DNA from: a virus | Reading direction: 5' to 3' (one strand) | DNA length: 21,245 bases | Virus record (IMG/VR): IMGVR_UViG_3300046500_000125 | Location: 1-21,245 of that record | Part shown: positions 5,779 to 14,074 of the stretch, piece after piece | Position numbering within the stretch: the stretch's first letter is position 1 | Layout of the letters: every line of letters begins with the position of its first letter | Made by a program: the position numbers and the translations under genes | Notes under the pieces: generated by a model | Database searches by the model: none | The model's input: the letters and a program-made list of their open reading frames with translations, nothing else | Told to the model about the DNA's origin: nothing

Positions 5779-8057
5779 TGGCGTATGGCGTAGCTGAGCA
5801 GTCCGCGGGAAAACCAGAAGCCGCCGAAAAGCTCATCTATGGCGACGACGACTTTCTCGCCATGGTCCGCGCCGAGCGTCAGAATGCAATCGGTCTCGAC
5901 AATGGTGATGAGCTGATTGATGATCGTGAACGCGCCCTGAATTATTACAAGGGCGACATGAGCGAGATCCCGGTCGCAGCCAATCGCTCCAAAGCTGTTC
6001 ATACTACCGTCAGCGACATGGTTTGGCAGGCGATGCCTGACCTTGTGGAAATCTTCCTTGGCGGCGAGGACATAGGCGCTTTCAAGCCGATCGGCGAAGA
6101 AGACGAAGAGGGCGCAAAGCAGGAAACCGCGGTCGTCAACAATGTTATAACCAATGACAATGACGGCTTCGGCCTGATCCATGATTACGTGCATGACGCG
6201 CTGCTGATGAAGGCTGGGGTTTTCCATGCCTGGATCGAACGTAAAGAGGCCTACGAAGAAGAGACGCTGCAAAACCAACATGCCTTAGCTGTGCAGCAAT
6301 TGCAGCAGCAAGAACAGGCTGGCGCGGTCAAGATTTTGAGCGTCGAGCAGAGTGGCGAAGACCCGCTGCTTGGTCCGATCTTCACCGTGACGATTGAGCG
6401 TGGACGCAAGAATGTGTGTGTGCAGATCGAGAACATCGCTCCCGAAGACTTCGCCTATGCGCGTGACACGGTGCGGCTCAGCAAATCCACTTATAGTGTC
6501 GCCCGTAAGCGTCCGCGCGCTCAGGAGCTGAAGTGGACCGGTTTCGATCCTGATTTGGTTGATGAACTGCCGGGCTGGAATGGCGCGGCGCAGATGCAAA
6601 TCGATACGGCGCGCGATACCGTGGGCGAAAGCGATCAGCCAATGCTTTCGGGCAGCCCGACGCACGATCTGCGTCAGGTCCTGATTTACGTGCATGTGTT
6701 GCGCGTCGATGCAGACGGCGACGGTGATCCCGAAATCTGGCGCATCATCACCGACGAGCGCGAGACGGTGCTGCTTGACAAGGAAAAACTAGAGGCCGTG
6801 CCGTTTGCGCTTGGCACGCCATTTCGTCAGCCGCATCGCGCGATTGGCCGCTCCCTCGCGGATCTGTCGATTGAGCTGCAGAAGATCATGACGGCGCTTC
6901 TGCGCTTGCATCTCGATGGCGGCTTTTTCTCGATTAACTCGCGCCATGAAATCAACATAGACAAGGTGACCGAGCACACGCTGCAGGATTATCTCAATAA
7001 CTCGCCCGGCTATCCGGTGAGGTCGCGCGGCGACGCGCTGGCGCCGTTGGTGAGCACCAAGAATGATTTTAACGCGCTTGAGTCGCTGGAATATATGGCG
7101 ACGGTTGGCGAGACGCGAACCGGTATTACGCGCAATGCGCAGGGGTTAAATCCTGACACGCTGCACGATACGGCCAAAGGCGCTCAGGCGCTGATGACCA
7201 ATGCGCAAAAGCGTCTCCGGCTGATCGCGCGCACGCTTGCAGAGACCGGTATTCGCGACCTTTTCCTGCTGGTGCATTCATTGCTTCGGACATCCGGCAT
7301 GGATCAACCGATGGCGCAACGCTTGCGCAATAAATGGGTGCAAGTCGATCCCACCAAATGGGGCGAGCGCAAGGATTTCACGGTTGAAATCGGCATGGGC
7401 GCCGGTGGCCGCGAGATGAACATGCAGCTTGCCGGCATGATCGGCGGTCTGATGGACAAAATCGTGGAAGGCCAGGCCACCGGCGCGATCAGCCCGCCTG
7501 TCGTGACGGCGAAGAACGTGTTCTCCTTCGCCGATTGGTTGAAAGAGCAGGCCGGCGTTAAGAAGACGACCTTCTTCACCGATCCGGAGAGTGAAGAGGG
7601 CCAACAGCTTGCGCAAGCGGCGGCGCAGCCGAAGCCAGATCCGAAAATGCTTGAGGTACAAGTTAAAGCGAAACTCGCTCAACAGCAGCAGGCGCATACG
7701 GAAGAAATCGGCAGGCGTGAACAAGACCGCAAGGATGCGGAGGCGGCGCAGACGCTGCAGCGCAAGAATCAGGAAGCCGCTTTGGCGGACAAGCTGGCAA
7801 ACGACAAAGCTCTCGCTGAGGCGGCCTTGGCGCACGGCAAGGCGGAGGCTGAAAAGCAGCTCGCTATCGACAAGCAAAACACAGAATACCAGCTCGCGAT
7901 CAGGCAGCAGGACTTAGAGTTTCAGCTAAAAGAGCGGCAAATCGAGCATGATCGCGAGATCGGCCATGCCAATGCGCAAGCCAAGATCGATATCGCTCAA
8001 AGCAAGGGCGACGAATCTTTGCCCTCCAATCGTCCAGGCGGCTCACTGAGTGAGTAG
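5778..8057 (+). CDS. Portal protein
   Basis: This 759-residue protein is a large podoviral portal. It carries the conserved ANRSKAVHTTVSDMVWQAMPDL block (about 68-89), a helical DALLMKAGVFHAWIE segment near 147-161, and the central wing region. A stem/clip region contains RQPHRAIGRSLADLSIELQKIMTALLR, whose repeated 'G-R-S' and helix pattern is typical, and TGITRNAQGL around 449-458 is the usual post-stem motif. Residues about 620-745 form a long Gln/Ala/Lys-rich coiled coil, resembling the barrel or C-terminal extension of P22-like portals. Twelve copies form the DNA channel at one capsid vertex. The start ATG 5778 overlaps the previous stop as TGATG. Length is as expected for the P22/SU10-like group. 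Confidence 0.92.
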   Translation: MAYGVAEQSAGKPEAAEKLIYGDDDFLAMVRAERQNAIGLDNGDELIDDRERALNYYKGDMSEIPVAANRSKAVHTTVSDMVWQAMPDLVEIFLGGEDIGAFKPIGEEDEEGAKQETAVVNNVITNDNDGFGLIHDYVHDALLMKAGVFHAWIERKEAYEEETLQNQHALAVQQLQQQEQAGAVKILSVEQSGEDPLLGPIFTVTIERGRKNVCVQIENIAPEDFAYARDTVRLSKSTYSVARKRPRAQELKWTGFDPDLVDELPGWNGAAQMQIDTARDTVGESDQPMLSGSPTHDLRQVLIYVHVLRVDADGDGDPEIWRIITDERETVLLDKEKLEAVPFALGTPFRQPHRAIGRSLADLSIELQKIMTALLRLHLDGGFFSINSRHEINIDKVTEHTLQDYLNNSPGYPVRSRGDALAPLVSTKNDFNALESLEYMATVGETRTGITRNAQGLNPDTLHDTAKGAQALMTNAQKRLRLIARTLAETGIRDLFLLVHSLLRTSGMDQPMAQRLRNKWVQVDPTKWGERKDFTVEIGMGAGGREMNMQLAGMIGGLMDKIVEGQATGAISPPVVTAKNVFSFADWLKEQAGVKKTTFFTDPESEEGQQLAQAAAQPKPDPKMLEVQVKAKLAQQQQAHTEEIGRREQDRKDAEAAQTLQRKNQEAALADKLANDKALAEAALAHGKAEAEKQLAIDKQNTEYQLAIRQQDLEFQLKERQIEHDREIGHANAQAKIDIAQSKGDESLPSNRPGGSLSE

Positions 8058-8331
8058 GGCGCCTCGGACGATATCTGAGCGTGTCTCCAAAGGCACCAGT
8101 GCAGAGCGCGAATTGCCGGGCCTGCGAGACGCCGTGGGGCGAGTCCGCAACCATCTGCTTGAAGCCATTGTCGCCAGCCCAATCGAAGCCAGCGTGGCGC
8201 GTGAGCGGATTTATATGGCGATCAACACGCTGCCGCAGCTTGAGCGGATGTTGATCGCTGATATTACGGACGGCGTAGCCGCCAATCATGAAAAAGAGAT
8301 CGCAGAATTAATGCAGGTGAACGATGAGTGA
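8050..8331 (+). CDS. Small hypothetical protein between portal and scaffold
   Basis: The 93-residue product starts with GTG 8050, eight bases inside the portal gene, and its end overlaps the scaffold gene by eight bases. It is helix-rich and charged (GLRDAVGRVRNHLLEAIVAS, then ERIYMAINTLPQLERMLIADI), with no membrane segment or known motif. Small helical proteins at this place can be head-assembly helpers or scaffold partners. The tight overlaps on both sides make it a real gene; the function is unknown. Confidence 0.65.
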   Translation: MSRAPRTISERVSKGTSAERELPGLRDAVGRVRNHLLEAIVASPIEASVARERIYMAINTLPQLERMLIADITDGVAANHEKEIAELMQVNDE

Positions 8332-9358
8332 GATTGCAGCGGCTGCGCCGTCCTTGTCGATCGACCAAATGGCGGCGGAATTTGATGCGGCGCCCAAAGT
8401 AAAAGACGAGGCCGTCGATGTTGCCGAGGACGCAGAAGAACAGGTTGAGACAGTTGATGGCGAGGCTGAAGAAGAACTAGAAGCCAGCGACTCCAGCGCC
8501 GAAGACGATGAAGGCGAGGCTGAAGAAGAAGAGACAGAAGAGCCCTCCGAGCCGGAAATCCCGCCGCCTGTTTCGTGGTCCAAGGAAGACGCTGCGACGT
8601 GGGCTGAGCTGACGCCCGCCGCGCGCGCTATTGTCGCACGGCGCGAAGCAGACCGCGACCGCGCCGTTGCGCAGGCCATGCAGAAGGCGAGCGAGGCCGG
8701 TAAGCAGGTCCAAACTGCCGCCGCGCAATTACAGGAATTCGCCAAGCTCGGCGCTGATGCGTTCGAGCAAAAATGGCAGGAGAAATCGCAAGGCCCGATC
8801 GATTGGGCCGCCGCGCTGCGCAATGCGCGCGATGATGCGGAATTTGACGCCATTACACGAAATAAAGCCCTGTACGATGCGGAGAAGGCCGAGGTGGAGC
8901 AGGCGAAAGCCGCTGCCGCCGAACGGGATGCCGAAGCGTTACAGGCTTTCAGAGCCGCCGAAGTGCAGAAACTTCCGGAGCTTGCACCCGAACTTTGCGA
9001 TCCGAAAACGGGTCTCAAGAGGGTGGAAGCCGTAGTGGAATTTCTGAGTACACGGGGCTTCGGGGACGTGATTGCGCGAGCAAGCGCGGTCGAACTCAGT
9101 ATTGCGAGCCTCGCTCTTGACGGCTTGAAGTACAGAGAGGCCCAAAGCGCTGCATCGAAGCAGGCCGCAATTCCTCGGAAAAATCCGACCTCACACGCCA
9201 AGCCGGTGCCCGGCGCGACTGGGCAAGGCGCAGCATCCCCACAACGCGTTCTTCAGGCGGTCAGTCAGCGCGCGACCAAAACAGGCGCCATCAGCGACAT
9301 GGTGGCGCTGTTTGACGCCGAGGACGCACAAAAAGCGAGAAAGGGCGTCCGTAGATGA
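8324..9358 (+). CDS. Head scaffolding protein
   Basis: This 344-residue protein has the composition of a scaffold. Residues about 27-78 are extremely acidic (Glu/Asp runs such as EAEEELEASDSSAEDDEGEA). This is followed by a proline spacer and SWSKEDAATWAELTPAARAIVARREADRDRA, a motif typical of podoviral scaffolds ('W-S-x-E-D-x-A-x-W-x-x-L-x-P-x-A-R'). A long Ala/Glu/Lys coiled-coil region comes next, and the C-terminal tail is basic (KARKGVRR). Such proteins guide capsid assembly and leave or are degraded before packaging. It lies between portal and major capsid genes and overlaps the capsid gene as ATGA. Confidence 0.85.
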   Translation: MSEIAAAAPSLSIDQMAAEFDAAPKVKDEAVDVAEDAEEQVETVDGEAEEELEASDSSAEDDEGEAEEEETEEPSEPEIPPPVSWSKEDAATWAELTPAARAIVARREADRDRAVAQAMQKASEAGKQVQTAAAQLQEFAKLGADAFEQKWQEKSQGPIDWAAALRNARDDAEFDAITRNKALYDAEKAEVEQAKAAAAERDAEALQAFRAAEVQKLPELAPELCDPKTGLKRVEAVVEFLSTRGFGDVIARASAVELSIASLALDGLKYREAQSAASKQAAIPRKNPTSHAKPVPGATGQGAASPQRVLQAVSQRATKTGAISDMVALFDAEDAQKARKGVRR

Positions 9359-10317
9359 CGGCTCCAACAAACACCGTAACCACGCTGGTCACGATTGGCC
9401 AGCGCGAGGATCTGAGAGATAAGATTTGGCGTGTCGCTCCTGAAGAGACGCCATTTTTGACGACCATCGGCAAGGGCGACGCTAACGCGCGCTATACGGA
9501 ATGGCAGACGGAAACGCTCGCCACGCCGGTCGCGACCAATGCGCAGCTTGAAGGCGACGATTACACGGCGGCGGCGGGCAATTTCACGACGCGGCTCGGT
9601 AATTTTTGCATGATCTCGGCGGCGGCATACACTGTGTCGCGCACTGCCGATAAAGTGCGGACTGCTGGCCGGCCGAACGAAACCAACCGCCTCAAGACCA
9701 TTCGTATGCTTGAAGTGCGGCGCGACCAGGAAATGCGTGCAATCGGCAATTACGCGTCAGTCAATGAATCTGGCGCCACGACCCGGAAATACGCTGGGGC
9801 TTTGGCGTGCTTGACTTCCAATGACAGCCGCGGCGCTGGCGGCTCTGACGGCGGTTTCTCGGCCGGCGTTGTCGCTGCGGCGACCAACGGCACGCAGCGC
9901 ACATTTACCGAAAGCCTCGTCAAAACCTGTATGTCGAATCTCTTCACGTCGCGCGGCATGGGCAAAAACAACTACATCGCTTTTATGGGCGGACCGCATA
10001 AGCAGCAGTTCAGCTCCTTCACCGGCATCGCTGCGATCCGCAAGGACGCGCCTGGCCGTGGGATGGCGAGCATCATCGGCGCAGCGGACACTTACACGTC
10101 CGACTTCGGCGAGATCACGTTGTTCCCGCACCCCTATGGCCTGACGCGAGACTGCTTCATCTGCGATCCCGATTATTGGGAATACGCATCGCTCGATGAG
10201 GCCGGGAACGAAGAGCTGGGCCGCACCGGCGACGCGCGCAAATGGCTGATCACTGTTGAGGGCTCGATTGTCTTCAAGAACGAAAAAGCTTCGGCTGTGA
10301 TCGCCGATTTGACCTGA
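9355..10317 (+). CDS. Major capsid protein, SU10-type HK97 fold
   Basis: This 320-residue protein matches the SU10 major capsid family (DUF5309). IGQREDLRDKIWRVAPEETPFLTTIGKGDAN is the conserved N-terminal segment. It is followed by YTEWQTETLATP, NAQLEGDDY, RLGNFCMISAAAYTVSRTADKV and AGRPNETNRLKTIRMLEVRRDQEMRAIGNYA. The C-terminal half has the KNNYIAFMGGPHKQQFS and FGEITLFPHP strands of the family and ends in EGSIVFKNEKASAVIADL. It self-assembles into the icosahedral or elongated shell around the scaffold. Length is normal for the family and no cleavage site is apparent. The start ATG 9355 overlaps the scaffold stop. Confidence 0.93.
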   Translation: MTAPTNTVTTLVTIGQREDLRDKIWRVAPEETPFLTTIGKGDANARYTEWQTETLATPVATNAQLEGDDYTAAAGNFTTRLGNFCMISAAAYTVSRTADKVRTAGRPNETNRLKTIRMLEVRRDQEMRAIGNYASVNESGATTRKYAGALACLTSNDSRGAGGSDGGFSAGVVAAATNGTQRTFTESLVKTCMSNLFTSRGMGKNNYIAFMGGPHKQQFSSFTGIAAIRKDAPGRGMASIIGAADTYTSDFGEITLFPHPYGLTRDCFICDPDYWEYASLDEAGNEELGRTGDARKWLITVEGSIVFKNEKASAVIADLT

Positions 10318-10321
10318 GGAG
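10316..10321 (+). promoter_or_regulatory. Ribosome binding site that sets the start at 10327
   Basis: GAGGAG lies five bases before ATG 10327. A GTG at 10321 in the same frame overlaps this site, so the ATG is the better start. Confidence 0.65.
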
Positions 10322-10326
10322 TGAGT

Positions 10327-10896
10327 ATGTCTGAAATCGAGAACGAGCCGCCGCCTCAGGAAGAGGCGGCGGTCGAAGCGCCATTGCGTTCCGATCCGAT
10401 GGCGAAAGCGCGCGAAGCAAAAGCGCTAAAGGCGGCGGCGAAAGCCATTGCCGATCGCGAGGCGTCTGAGGCCAGCATTGCGTCACAGGCGCAGGGCCAG
10501 CCTGTCGTGTCGTCGTTTCGCGGCCGAGCCGTCAATCCATACATGGGCGATCTGGTTGAGGTTCGCGTCACGCATTGGGGTCACGCGGAAATCAGCACTG
10601 GCGGCGAGGATGGATTCGAGCGCTTCGCGGCTGGCGCGGTGTGCCATATCCCGGAGCAATCGGCGCGCTCGCTATTCAACAAGCGCTGGATTGAACCGAT
10701 CGATCCAGCATTTGCGACAAAGTGGCTCCAGCAAAACAGGCGTGATCTCTTGGCCGCAATGCGGGCGAAGGCGAACACCGAGTTTCGGCTCGCCAATGGC
10801 GTCGCCCAAGGCGAGGAGTGGCGCTCGGCTTTGGATGGCGGTGAATTAGGCTTCAACCCGACAGAGCGCGACCTGAAGGAAATCGGCTTTGGCTGA
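10327..10896 (+). CDS. Hypothetical protein after the major capsid gene (head completion candidate)
   Basis: This 189-residue protein has an acidic/Ala-Lys helical N-terminus (MSEIENEPPPQEEAAVEAP, then KAREAKALKAAAKAIADRE). From about 60 to 125 there is a compact domain (RGRAVNPYMGDLVEVRVTHWGHAEISTGG, then FERFAAGAVCHIPEQSARSLFNKRW), followed by a helical tail. The central part reads like a small beta-barrel with a Cys/His. No catalytic motif is recognised. In SU10/P22-like operons the gene after the capsid often makes a structural or connector accessory, so a head completion role is likely but not shown. The stop overlaps the following TTG start by eight bases. Confidence 0.7.
   Translation: MSEIENEPPPQEEAAVEAPLRSDPMAKAREAKALKAAAKAIADREASEASIASQAQGQPVVSSFRGRAVNPYMGDLVEVRVTHWGHAEISTGGEDGFERFAAGAVCHIPEQSARSLFNKRWIEPIDPAFATKWLQQNRRDLLAAMRAKANTEFRLANGVAQGEEWRSALDGGELGFNPTERDLKEIGFG
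10876..10880 (+). promoter_or_regulatory. Ribosome binding site for a TTG start at 10889
   Basis: AAGGA sits eight bases ahead of TTG 10889. No ATG or GTG lies in the first part of that frame, so this site decides the unusual start. Confidence 0.6.
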
Positions 10897-11332
10897 TTTG
10901 CCCAAAGGGCGTTTACCTGAATTGGGGGCCGATGGTTATGCCGTTGGCCCCGCTATTCCGCCGCGCCTGCAGAGCTTTGAAAGGCAGATGCAGGGCGGCT
11001 CCGGCGAAGAGTCCGCCTTCATGTCTTCTGCCGGCGTCAAATACACGTTTGAGGATGACCCAGAGACGGGCGATTTGATCGTTCGAGGTTACCAGGATTG
11101 TTACGATATCCTCGAACTTAATAAGGCGATGCTCACCGAGAATGACGGCTACACTAAAGACAGATCCATGCGCCGGGTCGCATCGATCCCGGCATTGGTG
11201 CGCAATAAAGTGCTGATCCAGACCAATGGCGGCGTCGATCTCTGGCGGCCCGAGACGGACGAAAAGTGGTACAAGAAGTTTCTGAACGATTCGGATAACA
11301 AGCTTCTTCGCACGGCGCCGGGGCGGTTGTAA
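10889..11332 (+). CDS. Conserved virion-associated protein of the head-tail region (TTG start)
   Basis: The 147-residue protein has a loop-rich N-terminus, a middle with YQDCYDILELNKAMLTENDG, and a conserved C-terminus: MRRVASIPALVRNKVLIQ, then WYKKFLNDSDNKLLRT. I recall the R-x-V-A-S-I-P ... F-L-N-D-P-D-N pattern from small proteins just after the capsid gene in several podovirus groups, so it is a conserved virion or assembly protein without a known function. The start is TTG 10889 with AAGGA at 10876-10880. No ATG is available until residue 33. The next gene begins directly after its TAA. Confidence 0.72.
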   Translation: MADLPKGRLPELGADGYAVGPAIPPRLQSFERQMQGGSGEESAFMSSAGVKYTFEDDPETGDLIVRGYQDCYDILELNKAMLTENDGYTKDRSMRRVASIPALVRNKVLIQTNGGVDLWRPETDEKWYKKFLNDSDNKLLRTAPGRL

Positions 11333-11959
11333 TTGGCCGCGATCTCAGATTACACGGCGCTCCAAGCGGCTGTGCTCAATTTCAACTGGAATCGCTCCAC
11401 AGGCACGGTCGATCATTTCTGCCGCCTTGCGCACACGCGCATTAATCTCGGTCTGCGTGTGCCGTTTATGCAGAAAACAGCCGATCTGACGATCAATGCG
11501 CAGCGTGTCGCGGCGCCGACTGACTTCGCGGCTGTGTCCCGGCTCTGGATCGATGACAGCTTCGACACGCCTTTGACGCCGGAGACCCCGGAGCGCATCG
11601 CGATGCTGAATGCGATGTATTCGACGAATCGCCCGGAATGGTTCGCGATCGAGGGAGAAAGCGACGATCTAGATTATTTTAGCTTTGCGCCGAACCCGGG
11701 CGCGACGACCTACACAGGCAAACTGCTTTACACTCGCCGGCTTGACTTCTTTGCGTCAGGCGCGGCGGCGAACCGTGTCTTGCGCGATTATCCAAACCTC
11801 TACCTTTACGGCGCGCTCGATGAGGCTGGCGCCTTCTCGGACGATCCGCGTTCTTACGGGCAGCGCTTCGAGGCGCTTCTGGCGCAGATCAATATGCAGG
11901 TGCGATCAGATGCTGTGGGCGGCGGCGCGATGCAGATGCTGACGCCGTACACGTTCTGA
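11333..11959 (+). CDS. Head-tail adaptor protein
   Basis: The 208-residue product fits the phage adaptor family known from SU10 and relatives. SDYTALQAAVLNFNWNRS is followed by VDHFCRLAHTRINLGLRVPFM ('Y-x-x-L...fi-lAe-rin-xLrv'), then strands ITINAQ-like and APTDFAAVSRLWID, and a helical C-terminus with NLYLYGALDEAGAFSDDPR and RFEALLAQIN. These proteins form a ring under the portal that links it to the nozzle. The start is TTG 11333, directly after the previous TAA; the binding site (GGGCGG) is weak, suggesting re-initiation by ribosomes finishing the gene before. Its TGA overlaps the nozzle ATG. Confidence 0.8.
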   Translation: MAAISDYTALQAAVLNFNWNRSTGTVDHFCRLAHTRINLGLRVPFMQKTADLTINAQRVAAPTDFAAVSRLWIDDSFDTPLTPETPERIAMLNAMYSTNRPEWFAIEGESDDLDYFSFAPNPGATTYTGKLLYTRRLDFFASGAAANRVLRDYPNLYLYGALDEAGAFSDDPRSYGQRFEALLAQINMQVRSDAVGGGAMQMLTPYTF

Positions 11960-13437
11960 TGTTTGTCAAAACCAATGTGCAGCCTGGTCTTTCCCGGCGC
12001 GGCACGCTCTATCAAACGATGGGCCGCTGGTATGACGGCGCCTATGTGCGCTGGTATGAGGGCTCGCTGTTTCCGATAGGCGCATGGGCGGCGCGTACGG
12101 CGACGCCCGTCACAGGCAAGCCTCGTGCGATCATGACGTTCCGCGACGATGACGGGACGCGGTTTGTGATCGTCGGGACAGAATCGAAGCTCTATGCGCT
12201 GACGCCATCTTTGACTGCGCTGGTGGATATCACGCCGGTTGGGTTCACAGCAGGCCACGCCGATGCCGCTGCCGGCGGCGGTTATGGCTCCAGTTTTTAC
12301 GGCACTGGCGCATACGGAACGCCGCGCATCGACTCAATCGGCATCGCTTACGAGGCGACGATGTGGCAGCTCGACATGTTCGGCGCCACGCCGGTGATGT
12401 TGGCCGCCGACGATGGCGTGATTTACTCCTGGGACAAGGACATCGGCACGCCGCACAAGGCGGCTGCGGTGTCGGGAGCGCCGACCGGCAATCAAGGCAT
12501 CGTGGTGACGCAAGAGGGCTTCCTGGTGGCCCTGGGGTCCGGCGGCGCGCGGCGCACGGTGGCATGGAGCGACCGCGGCAATCACACGACCTGGACGCCA
12601 TCGAGCACCAACCAGGCAGGCGATTACGATATTCAAAGCCAGGGCGGCTTGATGTGCGGGGCCAAGACGCGCACGCAGACCCTGCTCTTCACCGAGCTTG
12701 ATATCCATCTGATGAGCTATGTCGGCTTGCCGAATGTCTATTTGATCGACCGCGTGGGCGAAAATTGCGGCGCGATTTCGAGGAAGCCTGGTGCTGCCGT
12801 GGGCAGCAATTACACTTGGATGAGCCAGGACAATTTCTGGCAATGGGACGGCGCCAGCGCACAGCAGCTATCGTGCGATGTTTACGATGCCGTATTTAGC
12901 GACATGAACAAGGTTCAGCGCTCCAAAATTAGCTGCACACTGGTCAGTCAGTTTTCCGAGATTTGGTGGTTTTACCCAAGCGCCGCGTCGAACGAAAACG
13001 ACATGGCTGTGGTCTATAATTACAAGGAGCAGCATTGGAATTTGCACCCCTTATCGCGGCTCTGCGGCGCGGATCGCGGGATTTACAATTACCCGATCAT
13101 GTGCAGCTCTGACGGCTATCTCTATGATCACGAGAACGGGATTTCCTGGGATCAAACACCATTCGTGGAGAGCGGCCCACTCGAGAGCGACAATGGTGAC
13201 AGGATCATCAAGGTGCGTGACGTGATCATGGACGAGCGCACGGCTGGCGATGTGGAGCTTTATGTGAAGGCGCGCGAATGGAACAATGATTCCGATACGA
13301 CCTTTGGCCCATTTGTCGCACCCAATCCCGTCGATGGGCATTTTGCAGGCCGGGCCATGCGGATGCGTGTAGAGTTTCAGGGCGCCGGCCAATGGGGCGC
13401 ACCGCGTTTTGATGTGATTCCTGGGGGGCGCCGCTAA
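11959..13437 (+). CDS. Tail nozzle / DNA stabilization protein (P22 gp10-like)
   Basis: This 492-residue, beta-rich protein resembles the P22 gp10 / SU10 nozzle family. The N-terminus has PGLSRRGTLYQTMGRWYDGAYVRW, then FPIGAW. Repeated beta-propeller-like blades follow, such as PRAIMTFRDDDGTRFVIVGTESKLY, TMWQLDMFGATPVMLAADDG and FWQWDGASAQQLSCDV. The Trp/Tyr pattern at regular intervals fits a beta-propeller. It plugs and extends the tail after packaging and touches the tail fibre. The start is ATG 11959 (TGATG), and the stop overlaps the next gene as TAATG. Length fits the family. Confidence 0.82.
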   Translation: MFVKTNVQPGLSRRGTLYQTMGRWYDGAYVRWYEGSLFPIGAWAARTATPVTGKPRAIMTFRDDDGTRFVIVGTESKLYALTPSLTALVDITPVGFTAGHADAAAGGGYGSSFYGTGAYGTPRIDSIGIAYEATMWQLDMFGATPVMLAADDGVIYSWDKDIGTPHKAAAVSGAPTGNQGIVVTQEGFLVALGSGGARRTVAWSDRGNHTTWTPSSTNQAGDYDIQSQGGLMCGAKTRTQTLLFTELDIHLMSYVGLPNVYLIDRVGENCGAISRKPGAAVGSNYTWMSQDNFWQWDGASAQQLSCDVYDAVFSDMNKVQRSKISCTLVSQFSEIWWFYPSAASNENDMAVVYNYKEQHWNLHPLSRLCGADRGIYNYPIMCSSDGYLYDHENGISWDQTPFVESGPLESDNGDRIIKVRDVIMDERTAGDVELYVKAREWNNDSDTTFGPFVAPNPVDGHFAGRAMRMRVEFQGAGQWGAPRFDVIPGGRR

Positions 13438-13880
13438 TGCCATCCAACGCCATGAAAATCAGCCAGCTCATCGCGCAGCTTTCCGAGTTGAAAGAGACGC
13501 ATGGCGATCTTGATTGCGTGCTGGCCTTGCCGAAAGCTGCTGAGGCGGTGGCCATCGACGGACGCAATGTTGGGGTGGCCGTAAGCTTCCCCTGGGGCCG
13601 CTTGCCGTCGCCTGTGGTCGCGATCGGCATTTGGGTCGATCAATTCAGTAATCAGACGAACATGCCTGGGCAACGCTATGCAGTGACGCCAGAGGGCGAA
13701 CAGCCGTTCAATTATGACCGCGATGCCGCGCCAGCGGATAAAACGCTGCTGGTCGTGTGGAAGCGTTATCAGGGCGAAGATACCGGCTATCGCGATGGCG
13801 AGAGATGGTTCGTCTATGAGGGTGGCGAGCAGCCGATCGAGATTGTCGCTGCTGGCATTTTGGGCTGGCGGTTGGTGTGA
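13437..13880 (+). CDS. Hypothetical protein with 'MKISQLI' N-terminal motif
   Basis: The 147-residue protein contains MKISQLIAQLSELKETHGDL at residues 6-25. This short helical motif ('MKI-x-E-L-I-x-x-L-x-x-h-x-x-x-x-G-D-x-x-V') opens many small phage proteins of unknown role. The rest alternates beta strands (VAIGIWVDQF, TLLVVWKRY) with loops, and no catalytic motif is visible. ATG 13437 is chosen over ATG 13452 because it overlaps the previous stop as TAATG and has a GGGGGG run before it. It is probably made with the tail proteins; the function is unknown. Confidence 0.65.
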   Translation: MPSNAMKISQLIAQLSELKETHGDLDCVLALPKAAEAVAIDGRNVGVAVSFPWGRLPSPVVAIGIWVDQFSNQTNMPGQRYAVTPEGEQPFNYDRDAAPADKTLLVVWKRYQGEDTGYRDGERWFVYEGGEQPIEIVAAGILGWRLV

Positions 13881-14074
13881 TTGAGCTTCCAACCGCGCCG
13901 CCGCAATACAGTGCCGCCGATCAAGCCGATGTTCGCCGCCTCGTGCGCAAAGCTGATTTGCTGAACGTCAAGAAGAATGAAGCCATCGCCTTCCTCGACT
14001 TCATCGACACGGCGACGAACAAGGTCGTTCGTTTGACCGTGGCGAGTGGTGCGCCGGTGTGGACGGTTCTGTGA
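13877..14074 (+). CDS. 65-residue hypothetical protein
   Basis: The small gene starts with GTG 13877 and is joined on both sides by GTGA overlaps. The protein has a helical middle (AADQADVRRLVRKADLLNVKKNEAIAFLDF, about 14-43) and a short C-terminal beta stretch (NKVVRLTVASGAPVWTVL). It has no signal, membrane helix or known motif. Coupling to both neighbours supports that it is expressed, and it may help fold or assemble a neighbouring product. Confidence 0.6.
   Translation: MIELPTAPPQYSAADQADVRRLVRKADLLNVKKNEAIAFLDFIDTATNKVVRLTVASGAPVWTVL

Noticed and set aside
5526-6281. 251-residue minus-strand frame opposite the portal start
   Set aside because: It spans two confident plus-strand genes, has no binding site or family motif, and follows from third-position GC bias.
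8308-9201. 297-residue open frame on the minus strand opposite the scaffold gene
   Set aside because: Its product is almost only Ser/Ala with no domain pattern; it is the mirror of the Glu/Ala-rich scaffold codons.
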